The translations under genes and the position numbers were made by a program. Source: Pollenia angustigena (lineage: Eukaryota > Arthropoda > Insecta > Diptera > Polleniidae). Taken from it: a stretch of DNA of 64,000 bases. The notes under the pieces were generated by a model. The model was not told the DNA's origin. It saw nothing but the letters and a program-made list of their open reading frames with translations, and made no database searches. Below, one piece after another: positions 45,494 through 57,221 of this stretch. How positions within the stretch are numbered: the stretch's first letter is position 1; the number at the start of each line of letters is the position of its first letter. The stretch covers positions 195,194,208 through 195,258,207 of the forward strand of contig OV884058.1 of NCBI GenBank assembly GCA_930367215.1, written 5' to 3'.

Positions 45494-46797
45494 TTATAAA
45501 CCCGTCACCAGGGGTGGAAAGGGAATATAAACGTTTGTCATTCCGTTTGTTATTTCAACAATTTTGAATTTTGAGTTTGGACCCTATAATGTATATATAA
45601 TTTGGGTCTTCCTGAGAATTGAAGTTTATTTAACGATGTCCGTCTGTCCGTTTGCCCTATGAAATAGGTTTTCCGAAGACCATATAGTCCGAAATTGTTT
45701 GCTTTGGCAACAGTGATGGAAAATTGAAACCACCAACTGACCACCAAGCAAAAGAGTACTTTTTCAACATTTTGGTACTTTGTGCAAACATATTTTTTTT
45801 ATGAAAGTAAACTTGAAAATTAAAAACTAAAATACATTTTTTTTTTTTTTTTTTTTTTTTTTTGCTTATATCTCAGCTATTTATGGAACAATTTATGGAA
45901 AATTTCAACAGAAAAAATCTAATGAGGATATCTGACATTAAAAATACCAACAAGCAGTGTTGACATAACCGTTTGATAAGAATAAATTTTGTGTAGGCAA
46001 TGTTGTCAACACGACTGTGGAGTCGGAGTTTAAGAGTTGCTGGTAAGGTTTTTGTACCGGAGTCGAAGTACCCACAAAAAATTCGCGACTGCAACTCCAA
46101 CATTTTTCGGCATGAAAAATTAAAAAAAAATATTCTAATACTTTCCAAAATAAAAATACTTCGAAATTGGCGATGCAATAATTAAAATATTGATTCGAAA
46201 TTTTTACTGAATCCTTTTCTTGCTATATTTAACCATTTAAAAGGTTCTTCATTAAAAAAAGAGCTTAAAGTCAAATAAGGACAGTCTCATATACATTTCG
46301 CATTAAGGTTAGATTAGAAGTCAGATTTGCAATTTCAGCGGTTGGAGTCGGATTTAGTTCCCTAGTCCTAGTTGTCAATGTTAAAAAAAATATCAACGCT
46401 AAATTTCTAAACAAAGAAGCATAACGAGAAAAGAGTACTAAAACGGACGTGGGGGTACCGTGGTATTTTTGAAATGAAAAAGTACTGAAAAAAGTACCAT
46501 AGTACTGACTTTTCCATCATTGCTTGGCAATATAAACGGATTGGTACACAAATGGCTTACATATGAGCAAAAAACCACGACTGCCTCTAATTTTACCCAT
46601 AAATCCCTTGTTGTTTTTCTTTTTGTATATCTGGAGAACGGTCAAAGTTTGTTAATTAGGTACAAGCATCTTGGTTATCAATAGATAACATCCGACAAAT
46701 TTGGCCCGGATTGGAGAAGTGGGCGTGGAACAAAAAAGATTTATTTATATCTAATTAACGCCATAGCCGAATAATGCACTCATACCTGATTTTTTTT
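45494..46797 (+). mobile_element. DINE-1-like element, split by a hAT MITE
   Basis: It starts TATAAACCCGTCACCAGGGG, includes GTTTGTCATTCCGTTTGT, a CCCTATAATGTATATAT phrase and a CCGTCTGTCCGTTTGCC phrase, and ends with a decayed GCCATAGCCGAATAATGCA hairpin. Interrupted at 45711-46522. Confidence 0.8.
45711..46522. mobile_element. hAT-like MITE, 812 bp
   Basis: Ends CAGTGATGGAAAA / CAATGATGGAAAA with an 8-bp duplication TTTGGCAA / CTTGGCAA (7 of 8). AAAGTACTTTT-type words lie near both ends. A poly-T run (45838-45863) and a GGAGTCGGAGTTT / GGAGTCGGATTTAG pair are inside. No transposase. Confidence 0.85.
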
Positions 46798-46970
46798 TAA
46801 TTTTGACCTCAAATCAGCCTCCTTAATGGGGTAATTTCAAAATTTTGTGCCTTAATACATTATAAAAAATTAATTTACATTATTAATTTTAATAAAAAAT
46901 AAACGTTTTTACTTCGTAAAATTTTTTAATTGACCGGTAAGTATACATATATGTATGTATTTCATTATAC

Positions 46971-47340
46971 CCATAATTGTGAAGAGGGCATTATGCGTTT
47001 GTGCTGTGGGTTCACCGATCGACTTTAAATCACTTTTGAATTGATCTAACGGTCCATCTAACTGGCTGGATATCTGTCCATGGAAATCTTAGGCGCAAGG
47101 TACAGGTGACAATTTTGTAGTAAATTTAAATTGCCACAAGGTCGTAACCTATTAAAAGTAGTGCAAATCGGTCCATAATTTCCATACAAGCTTCTCTCCG
47201 GAAAAAGAGTATTTGTCCTTTTCGAAACTTTATATAAAATTTCAAAATTTTGTGTACTTTTTCGAAAATATTTAGTATGAAAGGAAAACAATTTTGGCTT
47301 TTAATCTAAAATGCCTAAAAATTGGAAAATTGTTCATTTC
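46971..47340 (+). mobile_element. DINE-type fragment, second subfamily, 5' part
   Basis: TATACCCATAATTGTGAAGA, GGGCATTATGCGTTTGTGCTG and GCGCAAGGTACAGGTGACAA match the 5' half of the elements at 63386 and 29499. The 3' end is missing. Confidence 0.75.
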
Positions 47341-47454
47341 GTTTTAATATATGTATGTATCATAGATGGGCATTTTTCAGTACCAGTACTTTTTCAGTAT
47401 TTTCTTTTTTTACTGATTACTGAAAAAAAAATCAGTATTCAGTAAATAAATATA

Positions 47455-47985
47455 GCAAATAGAAACTGGGAATTATTTCCTTCCGAAGGTTACTTTATAT
47501 TATATTCAACATTTTTCATTTTTCGAATTTATTCTATGAGCTAAATTTCAGTTATGTATTTTATAAAGCTTTTTTGTAATAGTTCTATTCCTTCAATTTT
47601 TCAGAAATGACTTTATACACTACCAGACTATTATATTGTATTTTCTTTTTACATTTTACCTTAGCCTTCCTTTGGAAAGCAATGAGGTATATTGAATGAA
47701 CAGAAAAATTTACAATTATTAGACACCAGCAGAATGTAATGCATTTTCTGGCCCGCTACGGCCTTCGTCAGCATTCTTTGTGTCTCACTGGATAGTGTTA
47801 CTTTATAAATTGAATGTATTTAACTCAACTATTTTAACAAATAGAAACTGGGAATTATTTCCTTCCGAAGGTTACTTTATATTATATTCAACATTTTTCA
47901 TTTTTCGAATTTATTCTATGAGCTAAATTTCAGTTATGTATTTTATAAAGCTTTTTTGTAATAGTTCTATTCCTTAAATTTTTAT
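47455..47985. repeat. Direct repeat pair, about 145 bp each
   Basis: 47457-47600 and 47839-47985 are nearly identical (AATAGAAACTGGGAATTATT ... TTTTGTAATAGTTCTATTCC). Partial copies occur at 52665-52760 and, inverted, at 53755-53865. A dispersed repeat with internal duplication is more likely than LTRs. Confidence 0.8.
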
Positions 47986-48490
47986 TTTATTTATTGATTC
48001 CATTTCCTGTACAACAAGACTGAGTCTAATTACGTTACAAAACAAACTTGATACAAGTAAATATAACAATATTAATATAAAAAAAAAAACAAAGTTCAAA
48101 AATTATAAATTAAAATTAAAAAAGTAAAAATTATTTTAAAAAAATTGAGTAAACAATGCTAATGCTGTTTAGTTGTGACTTTGTGGAAGATTGTTCCAAA
48201 GACGAGCGGCATGTACATAAAACTGCCATTCAGATACAAGTAAATGATGTCGAGGTATTATAATATTTCGATTGCGTGGCGATTGAAAAAAACGTATTTT
48301 ATCGAATATATATTTAGGTGTTTGAGTGTAGATTATTTTATGCAAAAAAGTAAGAGTGCGAATTATCAGCAGACTTTCAAAAGATACTCCATAAAGATTA
48401 TTGGCAACAGAGGAAACATGTTCAAACCGTCCTAATCCATACACATATCTTATTATGTTATTAAACAATACATTCAATTTTCACCTACTA
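47977..48490 (-). pseudogene. LINE 3' fragment (RT C-terminal region)
   Basis: On the minus strand about 100 residues (FNNIIRYVYGLGRFEHVSSV, SFESLLIIRTLTFLHKIIY, ARLWNNLPQS) correspond to the C-terminal region of the LINE protein at 15900-17441 (FNNIVRYIYSLKKFEHVS..., FLHKII, IRLWNQLP). A 3' untranslated stretch and an AT-rich end follow at 47977-48168. It is truncated at about 48490, before the RT motifs. Confidence 0.85.
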
Positions 48491-48499
48491 ACTGAGTCA

Positions 48500-48670
48500 C
48501 AGCCAGTGCTCCCAGTTTTGGGGATTGATCCCCAAATTGGGGATTTTTTTGTAATTGGGGATATAAATTTCGTGAAAATCCCCAGGGGATTTTTTGGGGA
48601 AACGCACTTTTTTCGCTGGGGATTTTTGGGGATAATATATTATTATAAATTTCATTTTTGCAATGGCAAG
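48500..48670. repeat. Dispersed GGGGA-type repeat
   Basis: Contains GGGGATTGATCCCC, AATTGGGGATTTTT and GGGGATTTTTGGGGATAATA; it matches 33530-33670. Possibly a short inverted-repeat element. Confidence 0.65.
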
Positions 48671-49527
48671 ACCGATTTGGTCAAGATGTGGGTACAAATT
48701 TTAGTCTTTTTTGCGGTTTAAAACTTTTTCAAGAACTTGTTGAAATAGTTTTAAATATGCTTGTTGTGCCAACTAGCGTTACTTCTGTTGAACTAGCTTT
48801 TTTCTGTAATGAATACAACCAAAATCAATATTTGCAACAGAATACAATATGAGTTATTAGGAGCTCTTCTTAGAATAAATACAAATACAAACTTTTATGC
48901 AGCTTGCTGTGACAAATTTATTCAATAATCTCAAATGCACTTTTTAAACAAACAACATGTAACACAAAATTGCATTGGCTTATGAATTAGAAGATTATGA
49001 TTCCCTAGGTTTGGAAATTATAAATATGTTTTGACGCATAATTATTTTTCTTTTGCGTTTTTACGTTACCCTTGTACATAGATACGTATGTATAACTCAA
49101 AAAATAAATAACATTAGTTTAAATCAAGGCCTATCCAATAGGTCTGCTTACCTCTACAACAATAAAACAACACAAAAAACAACAGTCACTTTGTTTGTGT
49201 AAAATTCATCGGGTTACTTAACACGTCATCGGCATATAAATGGATATTACATGTATATTGCACTGCATATGTTTGCGTAACTCAAAAACGGTTAATTTTA
49301 TTGAAATTACTAAAAAAAAAACGAAATTCCGCAATAAATACTTTTGACCTATCTAGAAGTCCCAAGTATTCTCTTTAAAATTACATTAAAATCATCTTCG
49401 TATGTAAAGTAGTTTTTGAGATATTGAAGAAATAAACTCAACACATTCGGCTAATTCGGCGAAATTATAACATTTTGAATATCACATAAATTTCGAAAAC
49501 AAAATTTTAAAATTTTTTTCGCTCATG
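48671..49527. other. Spacer
   Basis: No gene. A scrap related to the E4 arms (GCGTAACTCAAAAACGG ... CGAAATTCCGCAATAAA) is at 49272-49342. Confidence 0.5.
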
Positions 49528-49529
49528 TA

Positions 49530-50631
49530 TGGGCATTTCCGTCAAAAGGTCCACCGTGACCGAAAATTTAAAAGTTATTAAAAGCTGATTATTTTACGAT
49601 ATTGTTATAAAAAAATATTTAGATTTTCCTAATTTTATAAATTTACTCATAAATTTGTTCACTTAAGCTATGTTCACACCCATTACATATTTGACACATA
49701 TGGGACACACGTAACCACTAGTTTTCTTAAAGAATTTATTGCTTTTACAAAACGTTTGGCTAGAGCAAACATTATTTAACAGTTACTTAATTACATTACA
49801 CAATTATCATCTTAGAAATAAAGTTTAGTAAATAATCAAAAATTGTTAAAAATAAATCGGTAATTTGATCAATTTACTGTTCACGCTTTTCTTGGATTTT
49901 TTCATCAAAAATTTGTTAGGTCTGAACATACCTTTAGATGAACAATCAGACTACAACGTTGTGCAAACGTAATTTCTTATATTTATGTGAGAATGCTTTA
50001 TTGTATGCTTTTTTAATATTTATCTTTCTTAAAAAGGTGATATTTGATAAAAATCATTCCAAAAAAAATTTCTTACATGGTCTGTAATCTAAGGAAGAGT
50101 TCAACGAGAAATTTGTTATTCGGACTAACGGTAAATTTTTATTTTATTTAAATCATTATTCAGTTAAATTATTACGGAAAAAATTTCACTTTCGAAACGT
50201 CACGTATCGACCCAGATTTTGGCTTAAAAAAAAGAAAATACAGAAGATTTTGGAATCAAACCAGACATTTTAATGTTCCATTGCTACGTAAAATTCTGAA
50301 AGTAGTTTGACTTAAAAATTGTGCCACTTTTCGCTGAATTTAGCCTTTTTATACAAAACTACTTCTGTTTTTTTTTACGTTCGAACCGCTACTTCTTTTT
50401 CCATTATCTTTGACCTAGAATCGCGCTATAATTTAAGGGTTAAGAAAACGTAAAAATATTTTTTGTTTAAAATGTTATTGCATTTTTGATGCGTATGACT
50501 GTCACGTTCAACACTTTGGAATTACCCATATGCATGTTCCTTATAGGATAAAAGGAACCTTCCTACAAAATTTCATTAGAATCGAAAGGGGTCGTGTCCC
50601 ACTCTCGGTCGTTTTGGCATGGAATTACCCA
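49530..50631. mobile_element. TA-flanked inverted-repeat element, TGGGYAATTCC ends
   Basis: The left end TGGGCATTTCCGTCAAAAGG and the right-strand end TGGGTAATTCCATGCCAAAA are inverted. TA flanks at 49528-49529 and 50632-50633. A second GGAATTACCCATATG lies at 50519-50533. Hosts M5. No transposase. Confidence 0.65.
49666..49933. mobile_element. TTA-flanked MITE M5
   Basis: Ends AGCTATGTTCACACC / AGGTATGTTCAGACC, TTA at 49663-49665 and 49934-49936. End motif as in M2 (TATGTTCACA). Confidence 0.75.
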
Positions 50632-50633
50632 TA

Positions 50634-51154
50634 TGAAAATGTATTTTTTTATACAATTTTTTTTTAATTTCAAACTCCTTTTCTTGATCATTAGGCAATT
50701 GAAACAATTTCTATCCAAAGCGAATACAATTAAGTTTTTTCCGGAAATTTTTGTGTTTGAAAAACATTGGACACAAATAGTTGGACTTAAAAATCATTTT
50801 ATAATTTGAATCTAAATTTGCTAAAACAGGAAAACGCAATTTTAATTTTAAATAAAATAACTAAAATTAAATCTTAAGTGGTTACAAATTTGTAAATTGT
50901 AATTTTGGAATGGAATTTAAATGTTAAATGTAAAAAAATTAATGTTAACAATTTTAATTTATATTTCTCATTTTTTTTTTTTTTTTTTAATATCCATATA
51001 ATTAAATTTATTGCTATAAATAAAAATGTATATAAATATTTCTTTATATTTGAATAATAATTTGCTATAATTAAATAATTAAATTAACTCGTTATTGTGA
51101 TTAAATTCAGTCGTATTAAAAAAAAACAAAATGAAATTAAAGTAAATATATACA
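50634..51154. other. AT-rich spacer
   Basis: Homopolymer and TAAAT-rich sequence; no gene seen. Confidence 0.5.
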
Positions 51155-51156
51155 TA

Positions 51157-51720
51157 CATGTCGTCGCAGGAATTAAAGAACGATGTAACTGACGAAACAT
51201 AAACAGGGGTGTGCTGGAAATCGAAAACGTAAAACGCAAGAATTTGGAAGAGCTTTTCACTTTGAATCTAATTTTTGTTATAAAATTCTGTTTAATAGAG
51301 AAATATTTGTATAATATTTGTCATAAAATTCTTTTATTACAGAAATATTCTTAAAAAACGACTTAAAAAATGTTTTCGTTTTACGTTTACGATTTCCAAA
51401 ACACCCCTGAAAATGTTCGCCAGAGCCAAAAAACCTGTATGAAAAACTATAAAACTTAGGAACATGATTTCAAAAATATATTTTTATTTTTTCACGCTTT
51501 ATATATTGCCTGTTAACATTTCCTCTCAAGTCTATTATTCCCGGTGATTCTGCGGCTTACAGCAAACGAGTTTTTTTTTTGCGTAAGTGAATTTTTTTTT
51601 CATCATACAAATATGGGACCGGGATCAATCGACGCAGTATTTTTTCTGATAAAAATGATGCAAAAACGTTTTTTTGATTTTTTGTCAGTTACAGCGTTCT
51701 TGAATTCCTGCGACGATATG
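51157..51720. mobile_element. TA-flanked MITE with CGTCGCAGGAATT ends
   Basis: CATRTCGTCGCAGGAATT is inverted at both ends, extending into AAGAACGMTGTAACTGAC. TA at 51155-51156 and 51721-51722. Hosts 51204-51409. Confidence 0.82.
51204..51409. mobile_element. Short inverted-repeat element, CAGGGGTGT ends
   Basis: CAGGGGTGTKCTGGAAATCG-like ends extend into AAACGTAAAACG. The start fits the hAT terminal pattern, but no 8-bp duplication is seen. Confidence 0.7.
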
Positions 51721-51722
51721 TA

Positions 51723-52864
51723 AATATTTAAAAGTTAATGCGTATATAATGGAAACTTTTTAAATATTATTTGTAAAATGTAATTTTTATTGATCAAATT
51801 CTAAAATGTTTAAAGCAGGGAGATCAGAAATATGCTCTAAAAAACGCTTTTTATGCGCATTAAAAATGCAGTAAAAACTTAAAAATATATCACCAAAAAA
51901 ATTTAAAATTGCTAATTTGAAAACAAAATATTCAAAAATGCAGTTTTGTTTAAAAAAACATTCCTAAAATTATAAACGGTAAAGCCCACCACCATAGTAT
52001 TTCCAGAAAAATTTTCGAGATTTTACCCTATTTGGAAACGATAAGCAGTCATGGGCTTACCAAAACAAAGTTAAGTTAAGAGGTTAAACTTAATATAAAC
52101 AATTGTAATAAATGAAGCCCTTAAAAAAATTTAACATGCATCAACATATGCCTCAAAAATGCAAAATATGCGCTATAAACTTTAAAAATACTCCAAAAAG
52201 GCTTTTTTAACTAAATTATGCAAAGTAAAATGCTGCATACGGTAAAACATGCAAAAATATGCACGAGCAAATCGATGTGAAAATGTATAAAAAGCTCTAA
52301 AACGCATAAATGTATTGTTTTTGCCTTTATTGGTCGCTCAAGGAAAAACATGCAATTGTATATTTATGATTTCCTTGGTTATAAGATACTAGGATTTTGT
52401 ATGTGTAGTTTTTGTGTCACGCGTGAATCAATCCTGATTGTATTTTCTTTAAAAAATAATCACGCTTGAAGGATTCAAAATTAAGCAGGATTTCTAAAAC
52501 TGAAAAAAGTATTTATGTTTATATTTGTTTCCTTGTTAAGTGGCCGTAGCCCTATTCATAAAAATATTTTTCAAGCCGCTAGATCATTAAGTCAGCATTC
52601 TTTGTATCTTATAACTGGATAGTGTCTATTGTAAATTTTGTGTATTTAACTTAATTATTTTAACAAATAGAATCTGGGAATTTATTTTTCATGGTGAGTA
52701 ACATTTATCACATAAATTTTCCAGGAATATTTTCTATGCGCTATCAGAAATTTCGTTTGAACTTATTAATTAAACTAAAGATTTCATGGCTTTTCTCAGT
52801 TGCGATGGTGTTATACGGGCCTACAAAGTTGAAGTTTACGTTTTTGTCAGTTTTGTGTTATTTC
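51723..52864. other. Spacer with dispersed repeat scraps
   Basis: An AAATATGC / GCATATTT word recurs at 51830-52260. 52600-52700 matches the 47760-47870 dispersed repeat (GTCAGCATTCTTTGTRTC, AACTGGATAGTGT). No gene. Confidence 0.5.
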
Positions 52865-52867
52865 TAA

Positions 52868-53018
52868 TGCTGGGTACACACAGTGCAACCTACATGCAAT
52901 CTGTTTCAATGCAACCTCAAAATATCAAAGCGTTTTGATGTTGATGCAACCTGGAATGAATGAAAATGAATTTAATTCACTAGATTGCGTAAATGTGTTG
53001 CATAGTGTGTACCCAGCA
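52868..53018. mobile_element. TAA-flanked MITE M6, 151 bp
   Basis: Ends TGCTGGGTACACACAGTGCAA / TGCTGGGTACACACTATGCAA inverted; TAA at 52865-52867 and 53019-53021. Internal word TGCAACCT. Confidence 0.92.
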
Positions 53019-53053
53019 TAAGGGCATCTTCTTTTTGCAATTTTTTATTTCTA

Positions 53054-53266
53054 AGGCCCTTTTTTACAACTTACCGATAGCTTAAAGTAGACTTTAACCG
53101 GCCTTATAAAAAGTGTTCCATTATTAAAACTTTACTTTAACCTAAAGCGAGCAATAAAGTATATTAAGGTGCATTCTACCTGGTAGGTTAAAGTAAAGTT
53201 GTAATAATGGAAATACGGCCGATATAATTCTACCTTTAGCTATCGGTAAGTTATGAAAACGGGCCT
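53054..53266. mobile_element. TA-flanked MITE, 213 bp
   Basis: AGGCCC ends are inverted, and the inverted similarity (ACTTACCGATAGCT, AACTTTACTTTAACC) covers nearly the whole element. TA at 53052-53053 and 53267-53268. It lies 35 bp after M6. Confidence 0.85.
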
Positions 53267-53268
53267 TA

Positions 53269-54063
53269 GTAGATGTATGTATCACTAATAGAGATGTGCA
53301 ATGGTGTAATAAAAAAAATCTCAAAATACAACAACGCACTTCTTGAAGGCTAGACGACGCACATAGGGGGTTTTGCCAATCAAGCTGGACATAAGACAAC
53401 AAATTAAATTTAAGAAATGTAAAAGTTTAAGTAGGCAGCTCGACGGACAACAAAATCGAATAGTGCATTTTCAAGTCTTTTGCTTGATATTTGTGGTTTT
53501 GGGACACTGTTAAAGTCAGTAAAGTTGAGTAAATTGCATGCGTGTTCATTGACTTTTTACGGTTTTGAGAGGTTTACAATATATTTTTTTGTGGGTAAAC
53601 GAATAAAGATTTTATATTGATTTTTTCTGTGTTAATCTGTATTAACAGCAACTTAAAAATAATTTTAGAAAAATTTTATTTTTAATTTTTATGATAAGAA
53701 AATTCGTTAGAAATTAAGAAAAAAACGATTTTCTTGTTCACTTTTTTGTAGAAAACATAACTGAAATTTAGCTCATAGAATAAATTCGAAAAATTAAAAA
53801 ATGTTGAATATAATATAATGTAACCTTCGGATGGAAATAATTCCCAGTTTCTATTTGTTAAAAAAAAACAAATTAAAAGGTTTTTGAAAGCGAATCTAGT
53901 TGCGTTTTTAAAAAGGTTATACATACGTCACGATAAAATTAGGTACATACGATAAGAACCCTTTCGTCAGTCATAAAATGTTTTGTTTGTACGTAGATGT
54001 TTTTTATTTCAATTATTACATCTAATACTAATATTACCTGTGTAAAAAAAAAAATGTACCTGT
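53269..54063. other. Spacer
   Basis: An inverted partial copy of the 47460 dispersed repeat is at 53755-53865; otherwise AT-rich with no gene. Confidence 0.5.
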
Positions 54064-54909
54064 TTGTGTAATGCCACAACAAAAACCACGTGCACAATGA
54101 AGCGCTATATTTGTGAAGCTACTTCAAAAGAATTTAACAATTTGAACATCAAAAGAGATATAGACGTAGATGCACTTTCTTTCGGATTATCTACTTTGCA
54201 CGCCAGAATTCGTCTATTCGAAAGCATATTACACATGTCGTTTAAACTCACAGTGAAAAAGTGGCAATTAAGATCGCATGAGGAAAAAACTATTGTTAAA
54301 GAGAGGAAAAAAACTATCCAAAAAAATTTAGAAGTGATAATAGTGGATGTACTGTGGAAGACTGGATTTGGAAACAGCAACGATTGTAACACCAGCAGTA
54401 GATTTTTTCTAATCATGAATTAGCTGCAGAAATAACTGGTATTGCATTTGATTTTATCTACCGAATCAAAGTTATTATTGAAGTAATTACAAATGGTCAC
54501 AAAATCCTGCCATCCTATGAAACCTACAATGCACAATACTATTTTAATATATGGCGCAACTGTAATGAGCGAGGCATTGTTGCCTGGCGGACAGTTATCA
54601 GAAGAAGCGTCTGAGGCACGACATAAACATTTCCTGCTTTACAGGCAGAATTTTGCTAGAAAGGTTTCGAGGGTTAACTGTAACAATGATATTATAAATA
54701 GACTTTTGCTCAGGTCTGATCCACTGATTACTAGCTCATTACCCTTTACAAAAGAAGCAATTTCATTTATGCTTCCACCTGCGCTTGGTTCTGAAGAGAA
54801 TTCAGATTCGGAAGAGGACTTTAAAGAAACATACGAAGAAGAACGTTGGCACTCATCATCATCTTCGAAAAAGAATTTATTGTTACTACATACCATAAAT
54901 AAGTTATAA
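54064..54909 (+). pseudogene. Decayed RAG1/Transib-type transposase, C-terminal half
   Basis: It matches the second half of the 665-aa protein at 6469-8466: a VCNATT-like start, SKEFNNL, LSFGLSTLHARIRLFESILH, VKKWQLRS, then after a frameshift near 54420 EITGI..., and in a further frame GGQLSEEASEARHKHF and INRLLLRSDPLITS. It is broken: the first Cys of the C-x2-C pair is Arg, the H-x4-H region has lost His and gained a residue, and at least two frameshifts and one stop interrupt it. No N-terminal half, so it is a truncated dead copy. The open frame has no true start; its first codon is TTG. Confidence 0.88.
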
Positions 54910-54910
54910 T

Positions 54911-55661
54911 TACGAATAAATTAATTATTTTCAGAAAAACTAAATACTATGAAATACATAAAAGTCACATAAAAGCTTAAAAATGAATATTTTGTGGAAA
55001 TTACCAAAAAAAAAATAAAAAGACTTTTTTGACAGGGTTGTTCCGGGGGATGGGTTTGAAGGGATACCTCCCCCTGCCCATACAATTTCAAAAATGTAAT
55101 TCTTATAGTATTAACGCGTTAGTAATCTATTTCTTTTAATATTAAAATTTTTTTTTTATATATTATTTTATGTAACCGCTTACAAAAGGGGCGGTGGCAA
55201 AACGTGTAATTTTACGATCTCCTTGTTCCCATTTTAAGTTTTTTAACTTTCGCCGACGTTAAAAGTTGCATTTGCTAAACAAAAGTATGGGAAAACTTAA
55301 AAAAAAATTGAATTTTTCAGAGGTTGGATTAGTTCTTCTAGGGGGAACTTTTTCCTCCTTGGTCCGATTTTATTTATTATGACCACAACACATATTTTGT
55401 GTCTAGGGCACTCAATAGGATTTAAGAAGCAATATAAGCTGTTATTTTCATTTGTCAAATAAACACAAAAATTTGCGAATTTCACCACTTTATTTTCTAA
55501 AACGTTTTTAGGTATGATTTGGAATATTAAAAGCTTGTTACGCAAAATTTATATATGTACTTACATATGTATAGCTAAACTTTGTTTGATTGTCTTTTAT
55601 AAACGAAAGTTTAAAATGTAACGTGACATCGCGTAACATGACGAAATTTCCTATGTGATAC
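54911..55661. other. Spacer
   Basis: A GGGGGATGGGTTTGAAGGGA stretch near 55045 stands out; no gene or element limits recognised. Confidence 0.45.
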
Positions 55662-56285
55662 ATGTACACTAGGGTGTCCCAAAAAATTTTTTCTTTCTGA
55701 TTTTCATAGGTGCTTAATTAAAATTTAAAAGCTTATAGGGTAAAGTATTTTTGGTTTTTTTTAAGAATTTTCGGAATAGGTTTAGAGGTCGCGCAAATGG
55801 AGTTTTCATAAAAAAACGGAGTTTTCGGCCTTTTTTAACTTTACTCATAACTTGGTTAATACCACGAGTTTCTTCACTGCTGAGGAAAAAGTTTTAAAGA
55901 AAAATATCCAAGCTTTATTCCTGTGTGAATAAATTATAAGTTTTGGTGATGAGTTTACTAATTAAGATACCCTTAATTACAATTTTTCGTAATTTTTTCA
56001 AACAAAAATTTGTAATAACGCTTTACAACTTTTTAAGTTTAAATAAAAACGAAAAAACTAATGATGCAGTTTGAAAGACAAATTAATTCTTATTAATATG
56101 AATAAACAATTTTTAAATTTGTTTTACCGTTCCTGAGTTATACCCGTTTTTTTCTTTATACCCAGTATTTGTTATTATAAGCTGTTTGCCAGTTCACCAA
56201 TCTTACCCAATCAACAAAAAAAATAAAACTTTTCTTTTGCTCTGTGAAAAATCATTTATTACGGTTCTTGCGATGTAGTTATATA

Positions 56286-56930
56286 CCTTGCAATAAATTC
56301 TGGTAATCAGTTTCAGAAGCCAAAGCCACACCTCGTTCTGCCACATCATTTACTACTTGTAATTGTTGAACTTTTTCTTTGCCTCTTGAAATGACTTGTT
56401 GGCTTTCCAATTCTGTGGATCTATTTTTAAAAAATCGATTGAAATATTGCAAGCTTCAAAAAAAGTTAGACTGGCTTTTGAAATGAATTGTTGAATTTCT
56501 TTATTTCTTAAGTTTTCTTCTGTTAAAGTTACATTTGCTACTTCATAATCGCTGCATGGAGTAACTACAAGTTTTTTTTGTCATTAAGTGCTAAGTTTTG
56601 GTGTCGATACGTTCATCAAAAAACGCTGGGGCAGCCAATTTCGGAGTAAAGTACCACTGATGACCTAGAAAAGTTAAAGCGAGGCTGTTGCAACTGCTTT
56701 ATTTATAATTTTATAACTATCCAATTCCTTTAAAAGGCTCAGATCATTGGGAGGAGCGTATCGAGGGCACTGGCAGAGGTACCAATATTTGATATTTATT
56801 CTTAAAATAAATGAACTAAATTCAAGCAAGGCATCAACTGTTGATTTGTCTATATGTATAAGAATGCAACTGGTTTCATTATCCAGCGAGCCCTATTGAT
56901 AGCTCCTGGAGCACACATAAAATAGAAAGT
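56286..56930 (-). pseudogene. Decayed transposon protein, unnamed arthropod family
   Basis: Minus-strand pieces in shifting frames: PGAINRARWIMKPVAFLY; then TVDALLEFSSFILRINIKYW with RYAPPNDLSLLKELD; then FLGHQWYFTPKLAAPAFFDE; then SKASLTFFEACNISIDFLKI; and at the end VVNDVAERGVALASE with a stop near 56286. This order (GAxxxARW ... HxWY ... FFD ... VVNDxAERGV) recurs, from memory, in unannotated arthropod transposon ORFs; I cannot name the superfamily. At least three frameshifts or stops make it dead. It lies between the arms of E1, so E1's autonomous relative may have encoded it. Confidence 0.65.
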
Positions 56931-57221
56931 GAAAATGACAGCGTGTAACGGTTTAGATGGCTCCGTGCAATAACTCCCAGGTGCAATAAGTCCCAGTGCA
57001 ATAACTCCCAATGAATTAAATCCCAAAATAAATGAAATCCCAAACTGGAAAAAAGAAATAAATCCCAAAAAAATGAAATAATTTCCAAGTCTTAAATGAA
57101 ACAAACCCCAACTTTTGGGAGTTATTTCATAATGAAATAACTCCTAAAGACATTAATGAAATAACTTCCAAAAACAGTCCATCGAAAAGAAATGAAATAA
57201 GACCCAAAAAAAATATTTAAA

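Noticed and set aside
47457..47985. Direct repeats as LTRs of a small retrotransposon
   Set aside because: No TG...CA ends, primer-binding site or polypurine tract, only about 240 bp between them, and partial copies occur elsewhere.
56850..57104. 84-codon ORF as an intact small membrane protein
   Set aside because: It crosses the junction between the decayed E1 protein and the left end of R1; only its last 25 or so residues are ancestral coding.
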